In this document: in pieces, positions 5,959-12,097 of the stretch
How the letters are laid out: the number at the start of each line of letters is the position of its first letter
How positions within the stretch are numbered: the first letter of the stretch is position 1
DNA from: an uncultured Ignavibacteria bacterium
GTDB lineage: Bacteria > Bacteroidota > Ignavibacteria > Ignavibacteriales > Ignavibacteriaceae
Direction of reading: 5' to 3'
Length of the DNA: 13,191 bases
Assembly: GCA_937996765.1 (NCBI GenBank)
Contig: CALKUG010000030.1
Span: 1 to 13,191 of the forward strand
Notes under the pieces: model-generated
The model's database searches: none
The model's input: only the letters and a program-made list of their open reading frames with translations
What the model was told of the DNA's origin: nothing
Program-made: the position numbers and the translations under genes

Positions 5959-7506
5959 ATGGTTGAAATAAGACCGGATGAGATAACCTCGGTACTTGCC
6001 AAACAGCTTTCCGGTGCTTCCAATGAAATGGAAATGTATGAGCAGGGAACAGTACTACAAGTCGGTGACGGTATCGCTCGTGTTTACGGCCTCGAAAAAG
6101 TAATGATGAGTGAACTTGTTGAGTTCCCTAATGATGTTTTCGGAATGGTTTTGAACTTGGAAGAAGATAGCGTAGGCGTTGTATTATTTGGCGAATCGAA
6201 GTTGGTTAAAGAAGGCGACCCTGTAAAAAGAACACAGCGTGTTGCATCGCTTCCTGTTGGCGAAGCTTTGCTTGGCAGAGTTGTTACACCACTTGGCGTT
6301 CCGCTTGATGGAAAAGGTCCTATTCAATCAGATAAACATTATCCTATAGAACGTAAAGCACTTGGCGTGTTGGAGCGTTCTCCTGTAAATCAACCACTCC
6401 AAACAGGTATCACAGCTGTTGATGCAATGATTCCCATTGGTAGAGGACAACGTGAGCTAATTATCGGTGATAGACAAACAGGTAAAACTGCTGTTGCCGT
6501 TGATACTATTGTTAATCAAAAATATACGCATACCGAAGAGGCTGCTAAAGTTGGTGTTGAGCCTGTGTATTGCGTTTACGTAGCAATTGGTCAGAAAAAT
6601 TCAACCGTTGCTCAGGTTGTTGCAAAATTAGTTGAAAACGGAGCGATGAGTTACACAACCGTAGTTGTTGCCTCAGCTTCAGATCCTGCACCACTCCAAT
6701 TTATTGCTCCTTATGCCGGCGCTTCGATTGGTGAGTTTTTTAGAGATAACGGCAAGCATGCATTAGTTATTTATGACGATCTTTCGAAACAGGCTGCTGC
6801 TTACCGCGAACTTTCGCTTTTGTTGAGAAGACCTCCCGGACGTGAAGCTTATCCGGGTGACGTGTTCTACTTGCACTCACGCCTACTTGAGCGTGCATCA
6901 AAACTGAGCAAAGAGCTTGGTGGTGGTAGCTTAACCGCACTACCAATTATCGAAACCCAACAAGGTGACGTATCTGCATATATCCCTACCAACGTAATTT
7001 CTATTACAGATGGTCAGATATATTTGGAACCAAACTTGTTTAACGCGGGTGTTCGTCCTGCTATTAACGTTGGTATTTCGGTTTCCCGTGTAGGTGGTAA
7101 CGCACAAATTAAAGCGATGAAAAAAGTTGCCGGTTCGTTAAAATTAGATTTGGCTGCTTATCGCTCACTCGAGGCTTTTGCTAAATTTTCAGGTGATCTC
7201 GATGCTTCAACACAGAGACAATTAAATCGTGGTGCTCACCTTGTTGAGTTACTTAAACAAGGACAGTATCAACCAATTCCTGTTGAAAAGCAAGTGGTAT
7301 CGGTTTATTTAGGTACCAATGGTTATTTGGACGATTTGGATCTCAATGATGTTAAGCGCTTTGAAAAAGAGATTTGGGAATTTTTAGAATCACGCTATCC
7401 AACTGTATTCTCTGAAATTAGAGAAACAAAAGCACTTGGCGACAATGTGGTTGACCAAATCAAAAAAGCAGCAACTGAATTCAAAAATGCCTTTAAAAGA
7501 AGTTGA
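5959..7506 (+). CDS. atpA: F1Fo ATP synthase subunit alpha
   Basis: 515 residues. A beta-barrel N-terminal domain is followed by the nucleotide-binding domain with the Walker A motif 'GDRQTGKT' (170-177), the Walker B-like 'ALVIYDD' (268-274) and the alpha signature 'PAINVGISVSRVGG' (367-380). R377 within the last motif is the arginine that reaches into the catalytic site of the neighbouring beta subunit. The C-terminal helical bundle is complete. The Q172 in the P-loop marks it as the non-catalytic alpha subunit, not beta. AAAAGGAAA precedes the ATG. A weak 6-bp inverted repeat (TTTCAA at 5941 and TTGAAA at 5963) encloses the Shine-Dalgarno and start codon. Confidence 0.98.
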   Translation: MVEIRPDEITSVLAKQLSGASNEMEMYEQGTVLQVGDGIARVYGLEKVMMSELVEFPNDVFGMVLNLEEDSVGVVLFGESKLVKEGDPVKRTQRVASLPVGEALLGRVVTPLGVPLDGKGPIQSDKHYPIERKALGVLERSPVNQPLQTGITAVDAMIPIGRGQRELIIGDRQTGKTAVAVDTIVNQKYTHTEEAAKVGVEPVYCVYVAIGQKNSTVAQVVAKLVENGAMSYTTVVVASASDPAPLQFIAPYAGASIGEFFRDNGKHALVIYDDLSKQAAAYRELSLLLRRPPGREAYPGDVFYLHSRLLERASKLSKELGGGSLTALPIIETQQGDVSAYIPTNVISITDGQIYLEPNLFNAGVRPAINVGISVSRVGGNAQIKAMKKVAGSLKLDLAAYRSLEAFAKFSGDLDASTQRQLNRGAHLVELLKQGQYQPIPVEKQVVSVYLGTNGYLDDLDLNDVKRFEKEIWEFLESRYPTVFSEIRETKALGDNVVDQIKKAATEFKNAFKRS

Positions 7507-7515
7507 TAAATTGTA

Positions 7516-8388
7516 ATGCCAACACTTAAGGATCTACGGGTTCGTATAGGCGGTGTTCAAAACACCCAAAAGATAACCAAAGCAATGAAAATGGTTGCAG
7601 CTGCTAAATTACGCAGAGCAACAGAAAACATTCTCAACGCACGGCCGTACGCAAAAAAAATATCCGGTATGCTCTCGAATTTGAGCACTGCAGAAGACCA
7701 ATTGAGTAATATTTATTTTGCTGAGAAACCGGTAAAAAAAGTTGCTGTTGTGGTTGTTACTGCTGATAGAGGATTATGCGGACCATTTAATTCTAATCTT
7801 TTGCGTGAAGCAAATAGATATATTAAAGAAGAGTTAGTTGCAAATGGATTGCAACCCGCATTGTTTTGCATAGGCAGAAAAGGGAATGATGCCTTTAAAT
7901 CCACCGGTTACCCTATACTGTTTTCCAAAACTCAGTTTTTTAACCACATGGGATTTGAGGACGCTCTGCAGATTTATCGTGTATTGACAGACGGATTTCT
8001 CAGAGGTGATTTTGAAAAAGTTGTTATAATTTACAACCAATTTGTGTCAGTTGTAACCAGTAAAGTAACAACCGACCAATTTTTACCGATTGTTTCTGCT
8101 TCAAATGATTCAAATTCGGATGAAACTCCGTATATTTACGAGCCGGGTAAAAAAGAAATATTCGAAATGCTTATACCCGAGAAATTAAAGATGCAAGTAT
8201 GGAAGTGCTTGTTGGATTCTAATGCCGCTGAGCATGGTGCTCGTATGGCTGCAATGGAGTTAGCTTCAACAAATGCCCAAGACCTGATCAAATCTCTAAA
8301 GTTGACGTACAATAAAGCGCGTCAGGCAGCAATCACTAAGGAAATTCTCGAAGTAGTTTCCGGAGCCAATGCGCTTAAAGGGCAATAG
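7516..8388 (+). CDS. atpG: F1Fo ATP synthase subunit gamma
   Basis: 290 residues. Both ends of the protein carry the family hallmarks of the rotating coiled-coil shaft: N-terminal 'IGGVQNTQKITKAMKMVAAAKLRRA' (split across 11-35) and C-terminal 'NAAEHGARMAAMELA' followed by 'TYNKARQAAITKEILE'. The central Rossmann-like part has 'TADRGLCGPFNSN' (82-94). It starts nine bases after the atpA stop. It is the last ATP synthase gene here: ffh follows after eight bases, with no atpD or atpC, so beta and epsilon must come from another locus. Confidence 0.97.
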   Translation: MPTLKDLRVRIGGVQNTQKITKAMKMVAAAKLRRATENILNARPYAKKISGMLSNLSTAEDQLSNIYFAEKPVKKVAVVVVTADRGLCGPFNSNLLREANRYIKEELVANGLQPALFCIGRKGNDAFKSTGYPILFSKTQFFNHMGFEDALQIYRVLTDGFLRGDFEKVVIIYNQFVSVVTSKVTTDQFLPIVSASNDSNSDETPYIYEPGKKEIFEMLIPEKLKMQVWKCLLDSNAAEHGARMAAMELASTNAQDLIKSLKLTYNKARQAAITKEILEVVSGANALKGQ

Positions 8389-8396
8389 TAGCTATA

Positions 8397-9716
8397 ATGC
8401 TGGATGAGCTTAGCTTAAAAATTGACGCCGCGCTCAAGAAAATACGCGGCCAGGGTAAACTAACCGAAAAAAATATATCTGATGCAATCAGAGAGATTCG
8501 TCGCATCCTTATTGATGCGGATGTTAATTTTAAAGTGGCAAAAGAGTTTATTGAGCGAGTTAGTAAGCAAGCCCTCGGCACAGAGGTAATAGCCTCAGTT
8601 TCTCCTTCGCAGATGATTACCAAAATCATCTATGATGAATTGGTTGAACTTTTAGGCGGAAGCAACAGCGAACTATCTCTAAACGCCTCCGGTATCACTG
8701 TAATTTTAGTTGTTGGGCTTCAGGGCTCAGGTAAAACAACGTTTTGTGGTAAACTTGCAAAGCGTTTAAAAGGTTTTGGCAGAAAGCCGCTTTTGGTTGC
8801 AGGTGATATTTATCGCCCTGCTGCTATTGAGCAGTTAAAGACATTGGGCACTCAAATTGAGGTGCCCGTTTTCTCGTTAGAGGTTAAGGATGCAAGAAAA
8901 ATTGCTTCCGACTCCCTGCAATATGCAAAGGAAAACGGTTTAGATACCGTTATTGTTGATACTGCCGGACGCCTTCACGTAGATGAAGAGTTGATGAACG
9001 AGGTTGCGGATATAAAACAACTTGTTTCAGCAAATGAAACACTGTTTGTTGTTGATTCGATGACCGGACAGGATGCTGTTAATTCAGCTTCTGCGTTTAA
9101 TGAAAAAGTAGAATTTAACGGAATTGTGCTCACTAAGCTCGATGGTGATACCAGGGGCGGTGCTGCACTTTCAATTCGTTCAGTTGTGGGTAAACCCATC
9201 AAATTTGTATCCAACGGAGAAAAGTTGGATGCATTAGATGCGTTCTACCCCGATAGATTAGCTTCAAGAATTCTTGGCAAAGGCGATGTAATTTCTTTGG
9301 TTGAAAAGGCCCAAGAACACATAGCAGATATGGATGCGGAGAATCTTGAAGAAAAATTACGTAAAAATAAGTTTGATTTTGACGATTTTCTTAAACAGCT
9401 TAGAATGATTAAGAAAATGGGAAGTTTATCGTCGTTATTAGGTATGATACCCGGTGTGAGTAACGCACTAAAGGGTCAGCAAATAGACGATAAAGCACTC
9501 TTGAAGGTCGAAGCTATAATAAGCTCAATGACCAAAGACGAACGGCATACGCCCAAATTATTAAATGGGTCGCGCCGTTTAAGAATAGCCCGCGGAAGTG
9601 GGACTACTATACAAGACGTAAACCGCTTAGTTAAACAGTTCACCGAGATGCAGCGGATGATGGGTCAAATGGCCCGTGGTGGAATGTTTAAGGGCGGATT
9701 AGGTAAGTTCAAATAA
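8397..9716 (+). CDS. ffh: Signal recognition particle GTPase Ffh (SRP54)
   Basis: 439 residues with the N-domain (1-90), the G-domain and the methionine-containing M-domain (about 325-439). Seen: P-loop 'GLQGSGKTT' (107-115), 'GDIYRPAAIEQL' (136-147), 'DTAGR' (188-192), 'TKLDGDTRGG' (246-255), and in the M-domain 'SLLGMIPG' (346-353) and the 4.5S RNA-binding 'RRLRIARGSG' (393-402). Ffh binds signal sequences at the ribosome and delivers nascent chains to FtsY at the membrane. The usual closing motif F-x-G-x-G-E reads 'FVSNGE' (270-275), with the first glycine replaced. The gene contains several inverted repeats, e.g. 8-bp at 8611-8631, an imperfect one at 8846-8867 and a 10-bp stem at 9385-9418. 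Confidence 0.97.
   Translation: MLDELSLKIDAALKKIRGQGKLTEKNISDAIREIRRILIDADVNFKVAKEFIERVSKQALGTEVIASVSPSQMITKIIYDELVELLGGSNSELSLNASGITVILVVGLQGSGKTTFCGKLAKRLKGFGRKPLLVAGDIYRPAAIEQLKTLGTQIEVPVFSLEVKDARKIASDSLQYAKENGLDTVIVDTAGRLHVDEELMNEVADIKQLVSANETLFVVDSMTGQDAVNSASAFNEKVEFNGIVLTKLDGDTRGGAALSIRSVVGKPIKFVSNGEKLDALDAFYPDRLASRILGKGDVISLVEKAQEHIADMDAENLEEKLRKNKFDFDDFLKQLRMIKKMGSLSSLLGMIPGVSNALKGQQIDDKALLKVEAIISSMTKDERHTPKLLNGSRRLRIARGSGTTIQDVNRLVKQFTEMQRMMGQMARGGMFKGGLGKFK
9385..9418. repeat. 10-bp perfect inverted repeat in ffh (M-domain region)
   Basis: ATTTTCTTAA (9385-9394) and its exact reverse complement TTAAGAAAAT (9409-9418) are separated by 14 bases. A repeat of this size and spacing is uncommon, but not impossible by chance in 13 kb. 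Confidence 0.7.
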
Positions 9717-9728
9717 AAGATATCCGCA

Positions 9729-9745
9729 TTTAACCGGAGGTTAAA
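9729..9745 (+). promoter_or_regulatory. Hairpin that sequesters the rpsP Shine-Dalgarno
   Basis: TTTAACC (9729-9735) pairs perfectly with GGTTAAA (9739-9745), leaving the loop GGA. The Shine-Dalgarno GGAGG (9736-9740) therefore lies in the loop and the first two stem bases, ten bases before the TTG start at 9751. Folding would partly block ribosome binding, and translation of ffh up to its stop (9714-9716) could affect it. The geometry is seen directly; a regulatory role is inference. Confidence 0.65.
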
Positions 9746-9750
9746 ACAAC

Positions 9751-10152
9751 TTGGCAGTAAAACTACGCTTAAGAAGAATGGGTAAAAAAAGACAGCCCAT
9801 TTACAAGATCGTTGCAGTGGATGCACGTGCACCACGCGATGGTAAATTTATCGAAGCGGTTGGCTCCTACAACCCAAAAACAAGTCCGCACACCGTTGAT
9901 GTAAACGTTGAACGTGCCTTGTATTGGTTAAACGTTGGTGCTCAACCTACCGATACCGTTAGAAGTCTGTTGCGTCAAACAGGCGTTACTTTGAAGCGCG
10001 AATTATTAAAGCGCGGACTTTCAGTTGAAGAGGTTGAAACTCGTGTAAATGAGTGGAAAGCTGAACGCGAAGCCGCAAAAGCTAATAAATCAACCGAGAA
10101 GAAGTCTAAAAAAGCAAGTACAGCAGAAGCAACTGGCGCTGTTTCCGAATAA
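9751..10152 (+). CDS. rpsP: 30S ribosomal protein bS16
   Basis: 133 residues with a TTG start at 9751, needed to give the conserved N-terminus 'MAVKLRLRRMGKKRQPIYKIV'. 'DARAPRDGKFIEAVGSYNP' follows at about 24-42. The family core is normally about 80-90 residues; here an extra tail rich in Lys, Ala, Glu and Ser (about 100-133) is added, as in several FCB members. bS16 is an early-binding 30S assembly protein. The gene is 34 bp after ffh and is preceded by GGAGG inside a hairpin (9729-9745). An almost perfect palindrome with one bulged A (GTGG and CCAC arms around TGCACGTGCA) is present at 9817-9835. Confidence 0.96.
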   Translation: MAVKLRLRRMGKKRQPIYKIVAVDARAPRDGKFIEAVGSYNPKTSPHTVDVNVERALYWLNVGAQPTDTVRSLLRQTGVTLKRELLKRGLSVEEVETRVNEWKAEREAAKANKSTEKKSKKASTAEATGAVSE

Positions 10153-10169
10153 GGCGAAAGCCGCTTTAT
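10149..10169 (+). promoter_or_regulatory. Hairpin 1 of the rpsP-khpA gap, over the rpsP stop codon
   Basis: ATAAGGCG (10149-10156) pairs with CGCTTTAT (10162-10169), with one G-U pair and the loop AAAGC. It overlaps the rpsP stop codon (10150-10152). No T-run follows, so it does not look like a rho-independent terminator. Confidence 0.55.
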
Positions 10170-10174
10170 CCTGA

Positions 10175-10199
10175 TTTAATGACCTCAAGGTCACTTAAA
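10175..10199 (+). promoter_or_regulatory. Hairpin 2 of the rpsP-khpA gap (10-bp stem, one bulge)
   Basis: TTTAATGACC (10175-10184) pairs with GGTCA-c-TTAAA (10189-10199), giving ten pairs with a single bulged C at 10194 and the loop TCAA. A-rich sequence follows instead of a T-run. It may be a processing or stability element separating the abundant rpsP message from khpA-rimM-trmD. Confidence 0.65.
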
Positions 10200-10237
10200 A
10201 TATTCTACATTGCGGAATAATCGCTATTTACGTTCGA

Positions 10238-10262
10238 TAGGTGCGCCTAGTATAAAAACTAG
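10238..10262 (+). promoter_or_regulatory. Two mutually exclusive small hairpins just before the khpA ribosome binding site
   Basis: TAGG/CCTA (10238-10241 and 10246-10249, loop TGCG) and CTAGT/ACTAG (10247-10251 and 10258-10262, loop ATAAAA) share bases 10247-10249, so only one can form at a time. The second one ends within AGAGGA (10261-10266), the khpA Shine-Dalgarno, five bases before the ATG. The stems are short, so this is a weak candidate for control of khpA initiation. Confidence 0.35.
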
Positions 10263-10271
10263 AGGATCACG

Positions 10272-10514
10272 ATGAAAGAATTTATCGAGTATGTAGCAAA
10301 GCATCTTGTGGACAACCCTGAAGAAGTGGTTGTTGAAGATGTTTCCCGTGAATCTGATGAAAAGAAGGTCAAACTTGCATTGCGAGTTGGACAGTCTGAC
10401 ATCGGAAAAGTTATTGGTAAGCAAGGTAAAACTGCACAGTCATTACGTACGTTGCTTACAGCTATTGCAGCAAAAGAAGGAAAAAAAGCGGTTCTGGAGA
10501 TAATTGATAAATAG
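10272..10514 (+). CDS. khpA: KhpA, small KH-domain RNA-binding protein
   Basis: 80 residues, the standard length. The single KH domain has its GxxG loop as 'GKQG' (49-52) in 'GKVIGKQGKTAQSLRTLLTAIAAKEGKK', split over 45-72. KhpA often works with KhpB (Jag/EloR) as a global RNA chaperone linked to cell-division and wall control, and it lies between rpsP and rimM in many bacteria. The Shine-Dalgarno AGAGGA is close to the ATG (five bases). The gene is preceded by a 119-bp gap holding three hairpins. Within it, 10302-10341 can fold as CATCTT/AAGATG plus ACAACC/GGTTGT, 12 pairs with a small internal loop. It overlaps rimM by 11 bp. Confidence 0.93.
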   Translation: MKEFIEYVAKHLVDNPEEVVVEDVSRESDEKKVKLALRVGQSDIGKVIGKQGKTAQSLRTLLTAIAAKEGKKAVLEIIDK

Positions 10515-11043
10515 TTCTCAAATTCCGGATAACCTAATTCTCATTGCAGAGCTTATTGCTCCTGTAGGGGAAAAGGGTGTAGTAAAGGCAATTTCCTATT
10601 CTGATTTCCCTAAGCGATTCGAATCGCTTACTGAGGTGGTACTCGAATTTTTTGGAGACTACAAAAAATTCGAGGTTAAATCATCCAGATTACAAGGAAG
10701 ATTTGTATTTTTCGAGCTCGGAAATTTTTCGAGTCGCGAGGAAATACAATTCCTTGTAGGCAAAAAGGTTTTTGTAGAGAATGATAATTCTCTACAACTT
10801 CCGGAGTTTACTTATTTTATACACGATTTGATAGGAAGCAGGGTTATAACTCCTGCCGGCTATTGGGGTGTAGTATCAGAAGTGCTCCAGATGCCTGCTA
10901 ATGACGTGTATGTTATTAAAGATGATTCTGATGAAGAATTTTTAATTCCTGCACTTAAAAAGTTGATAGTATCATTTGATGCTCAGGCAAAAGTATTGGT
11001 ACTTAATTCAACAAAAGAAGATTTGTTTGATGATGAAAATTGA
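10504..11043 (+). CDS. rimM: 16S rRNA processing/30S maturation factor RimM
   Basis: 179 residues, normal length. The N-terminal domain has 'LIAELIAPVGEKGVVKA' followed by the conserved 'DFPKRF' (34-39). The C-terminal PRC-barrel part has 'YFIHDLIGSRV' (about 103-113), 'GVVSEVLQMPANDVYVIK' and 'EFLIPALKKLI'. RimM binds ribosomal protein uS19 and helps mature the 30S head. No ATG is available: the only plausible start is TTG at 10504, which overlaps khpA by 11 bp and has GGAGA only three bases away, or ATA at 10507. Low initiation is therefore expected. The coding sequence is remarkably rich in perfect inverted repeats between 10611 and 10856. It overlaps trmD by 11 bp. Confidence 0.92.
   Translation: MINSSQIPDNLILIAELIAPVGEKGVVKAISYSDFPKRFESLTEVVLEFFGDYKKFEVKSSRLQGRFVFFELGNFSSREEIQFLVGKKVFVENDNSLQLPEFTYFIHDLIGSRVITPAGYWGVVSEVLQMPANDVYVIKDDSDEEFLIPALKKLIVSFDAQAKVLVLNSTKEDLFDDEN
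10611..10630. repeat. 20-bp perfect palindrome in rimM
   Basis: TAAGCGATTC is followed directly by GAATCGCTTA, its exact reverse complement. It encodes the conserved 'PKRFESL' part of RimM (residues 36-42), so protein sequence is kept despite the symmetry. About 0.01 such palindromes are expected by chance in this window. It is the first of five consecutive inverted repeats in the gene. Confidence 0.92.
10642..10674 (+). repeat. 13-bp perfect inverted repeat in rimM, 7-nt loop
   Basis: CTCGAATTTTTTG (10642-10654) pairs exactly with CAAAAAATTCGAG (10662-10674) around a GAGACTA loop. A perfect 13-bp stem with so short a loop is far beyond chance. No T-run follows the right arm, so it is not a standard terminator. 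It starts 11 bases after the 20-bp palindrome. Confidence 0.93.
10691..10758 (+). repeat. Long imperfect inverted repeat in rimM (17 pairs, 3-nt bulge)
   Basis: TACAAGGAA (10691-10699) pairs with TTCCTTGTA (10750-10758), and TTGTATTT (10703-10710) pairs with AAATACAA (10742-10749). The right arm is continuous, while the left has a 3-nt bulge (10700-10702), so the asymmetry is exactly one codon long. Inside, CTCGGAA (10717-10723) can pair with TTTCGAG (10727-10733) with one G-U. A direct repeat ATTTTTCGAG (10707 and 10724) is part of the same structure. Confidence 0.85.
10772..10797 (+). repeat. 11-bp perfect hairpin in rimM, GATA loop
   Basis: TTGTAGAGAAT (10772-10782) pairs exactly with ATTCTCTACAA (10787-10797). 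The stem and 4-nt loop encode the junction between the two RimM domains ('VENDNSLQ', about 91-98). An 11-bp stem with a 4-nt loop is very unlikely by chance. Confidence 0.92.
10838..10856 (+). repeat. Bulged hairpin in rimM
   Basis: GCAGG (10838-10842) pairs with CCTGC (10852-10856); inside, GTTATAAC (10843-10850) adds two pairs with a TATA loop and one bulged T at 10851. On its own it is ordinary, but it continues the row of hairpins. Confidence 0.55.
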
Positions 11044-11713
11044 TGTTTTAACTGCGGTACCCGACATATTTGTAGGACCGCTAACCACAAGCATCATTAA
11101 ACGTGCTCAAGAGAAGGGCAAAGTGAGTATTACGATACATAATCTTCGTGATTATGCGTATAACAAACATCGCCAGATAGACGATAAACCCTTTGGTGGC
11201 GGAGCGGGAATGCTCCTAAAGCCGGAGCCGTTCTTTGAGTGTATTGAAAAGTTACAGAGTGAGCGTAATTACGATCATATACTTTTTTTAACTCCACAAG
11301 GAAAAGTATTCGATCAGCCCTACGCAAATAAGCTCTCAATGGCCGGAAATTTACTTTTTATTGCCGGTCATTACAAAGGAATAGACGATAGAGTTCGTGA
11401 GCGATTTGCCACCGACGAGGTTTCGATTGGAAACTTTGTACTTAGCGGTGGTGAGCTACCCACAATGCTCATAATAGATGCAATTGTTCGTTTGATTCCC
11501 GGAGTGCTTAACGATAGTGAATCCGCCCTTACTGATTCGTTTCAGTTAGGCGAAACTATTGGCGCTCCCTATTATACCCGGCCTGCGGATTACCGAGGAA
11601 TGAAAGTTCCCGATGCTCTGTTAACCGGAAATCACCAAGAGATACAACAATGGCGCGATAAACAGTCCGTCATTTTAACTGAAAAATGGAAAATTAATAA
11701 TCTTTCGGAGTAA
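11033..11713 (+). CDS. trmD: tRNA (guanine37-N1)-methyltransferase TrmD
   Basis: 226 residues starting 'MKIDVLTAVPDIF'. The SPOUT trefoil-knot region shows 'LTPQGKVFDQ' (86-95), 'AGHYKGIDDRVRERF' (111-125) and 'SIGNFVLSGGE' (131-141). R153 and D168 match the catalytic Arg and general-base Asp (R154 and D169 in E. coli numbering). The enzyme uses SAM to make m1G37 next to the anticodon and prevents +1 frameshifts. 'GHYKG' in place of 'GRYEG' is a variant I associate with Bacteroidota and relatives. The start at 11033 overlaps rimM by 11 bp; an ATG one codon upstream is equally possible. No good Shine-Dalgarno is seen, so translation is probably coupled to rimM. Confidence 0.97.
   Translation: MKIDVLTAVPDIFVGPLTTSIIKRAQEKGKVSITIHNLRDYAYNKHRQIDDKPFGGGAGMLLKPEPFFECIEKLQSERNYDHILFLTPQGKVFDQPYANKLSMAGNLLFIAGHYKGIDDRVRERFATDEVSIGNFVLSGGELPTMLIIDAIVRLIPGVLNDSESALTDSFQLGETIGAPYYTRPADYRGMKVPDALLTGNHQEIQQWRDKQSVILTEKWKINNLSE
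11131..11160 (+). repeat. 11-pair inverted repeat early in trmD with a 3-nt bulge
   Basis: TACG (11131-11134), a 3-nt bulge ATA and CATAATC (11138-11144) pair with the continuous arm GATTATGCGTA (11150-11160) around a TTCGT loop. As in the long rimM repeat, one arm is continuous and the other has an insertion of exactly three bases. It covers codons 33-43, including the conserved 'LRDY'. Confidence 0.75.
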
Positions 11714-11719
11714 GAAGAG

Positions 11720-12067
11720 ATGTTCAGTATAAAAGATATAATGCCCGAAACCATCAGAACCGACATTCCGGCATTTGCACCCGGCGATAGAATTAAAGTA
11801 AGCGTTCGCGTAATCGAAGGTGATAAAGAGAGAATTCAGGTTTTTGAAGGCGATGTAATCAGCATCCGTGGCAGCATTGAAAATAAATCGTTTATCGTTC
11901 GCAAAATTTCGAGCGGTGTAGGCGTTGAGAGAATTTTCCCGTATAATTCTCCTCAAGTTGCTAAAATTGAATTGGTTCGTGAAGGTAGTGTTCGCAGAGC
12001 GAAATTGTACTATTTACGTGGACTTTCAGGAAAAGCTGCTAAAATTAAATCGAAGAAAATTAGATAG
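11720..12067 (+). CDS. rplS: 50S ribosomal protein bL19
   Basis: 115 residues, full length. 'PAFAPGDRIKVSVRVIEGDKERIQVFEGDVI' (split over about 17-47), 'FIVRKISSGVGVERIFPYNSP' (about 58-78) and the basic C-terminal 'RRAKLYYLRGLSGKAAKIK' are the standard bL19 blocks. It sits at the 30S-50S interface. The gene starts six bases after trmD with AAGAAGAG just upstream, and ends the long operon 30 bases before a strong terminator. The order rpsP-rimM-trmD-rplS is one of the most conserved bacterial operons. Confidence 0.97.
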   Translation: MFSIKDIMPETIRTDIPAFAPGDRIKVSVRVIEGDKERIQVFEGDVISIRGSIENKSFIVRKISSGVGVERIFPYNSPQVAKIELVREGSVRRAKLYYLRGLSGKAAKIKSKKIR

Positions 12068-12097
12068 AAAAAAATTAGATTATTTTGATTTAAGCAT

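Noticed and set aside
9961..10020. Repeated AAGCGCG units in rpsP
   Set aside because: Two short copies explained by similar Lys-Arg codons; no larger repeat structure.
10642..10674. Terminator inside rimM
   Set aside because: The stem contains T6 and A6, but no T-run follows the right arm on either strand, and trmD and rplS continue downstream in the same operon.
10976..11032. Longer N-terminus for TrmD (ATG at 10976)
   Set aside because: TrmD proteins begin with the 'MKIDVLT' strand, which corresponds to ATG 11033; the extra residues come from the rimM sequence read in another frame.
11201..11228. Alternating GGAGC/GCTCC/GGAGC in trmD as a switch
   Set aside because: Stems of 5 bp with short loops are frequent by chance, and the positions encode the conserved GGGAGM/KPEP motifs.
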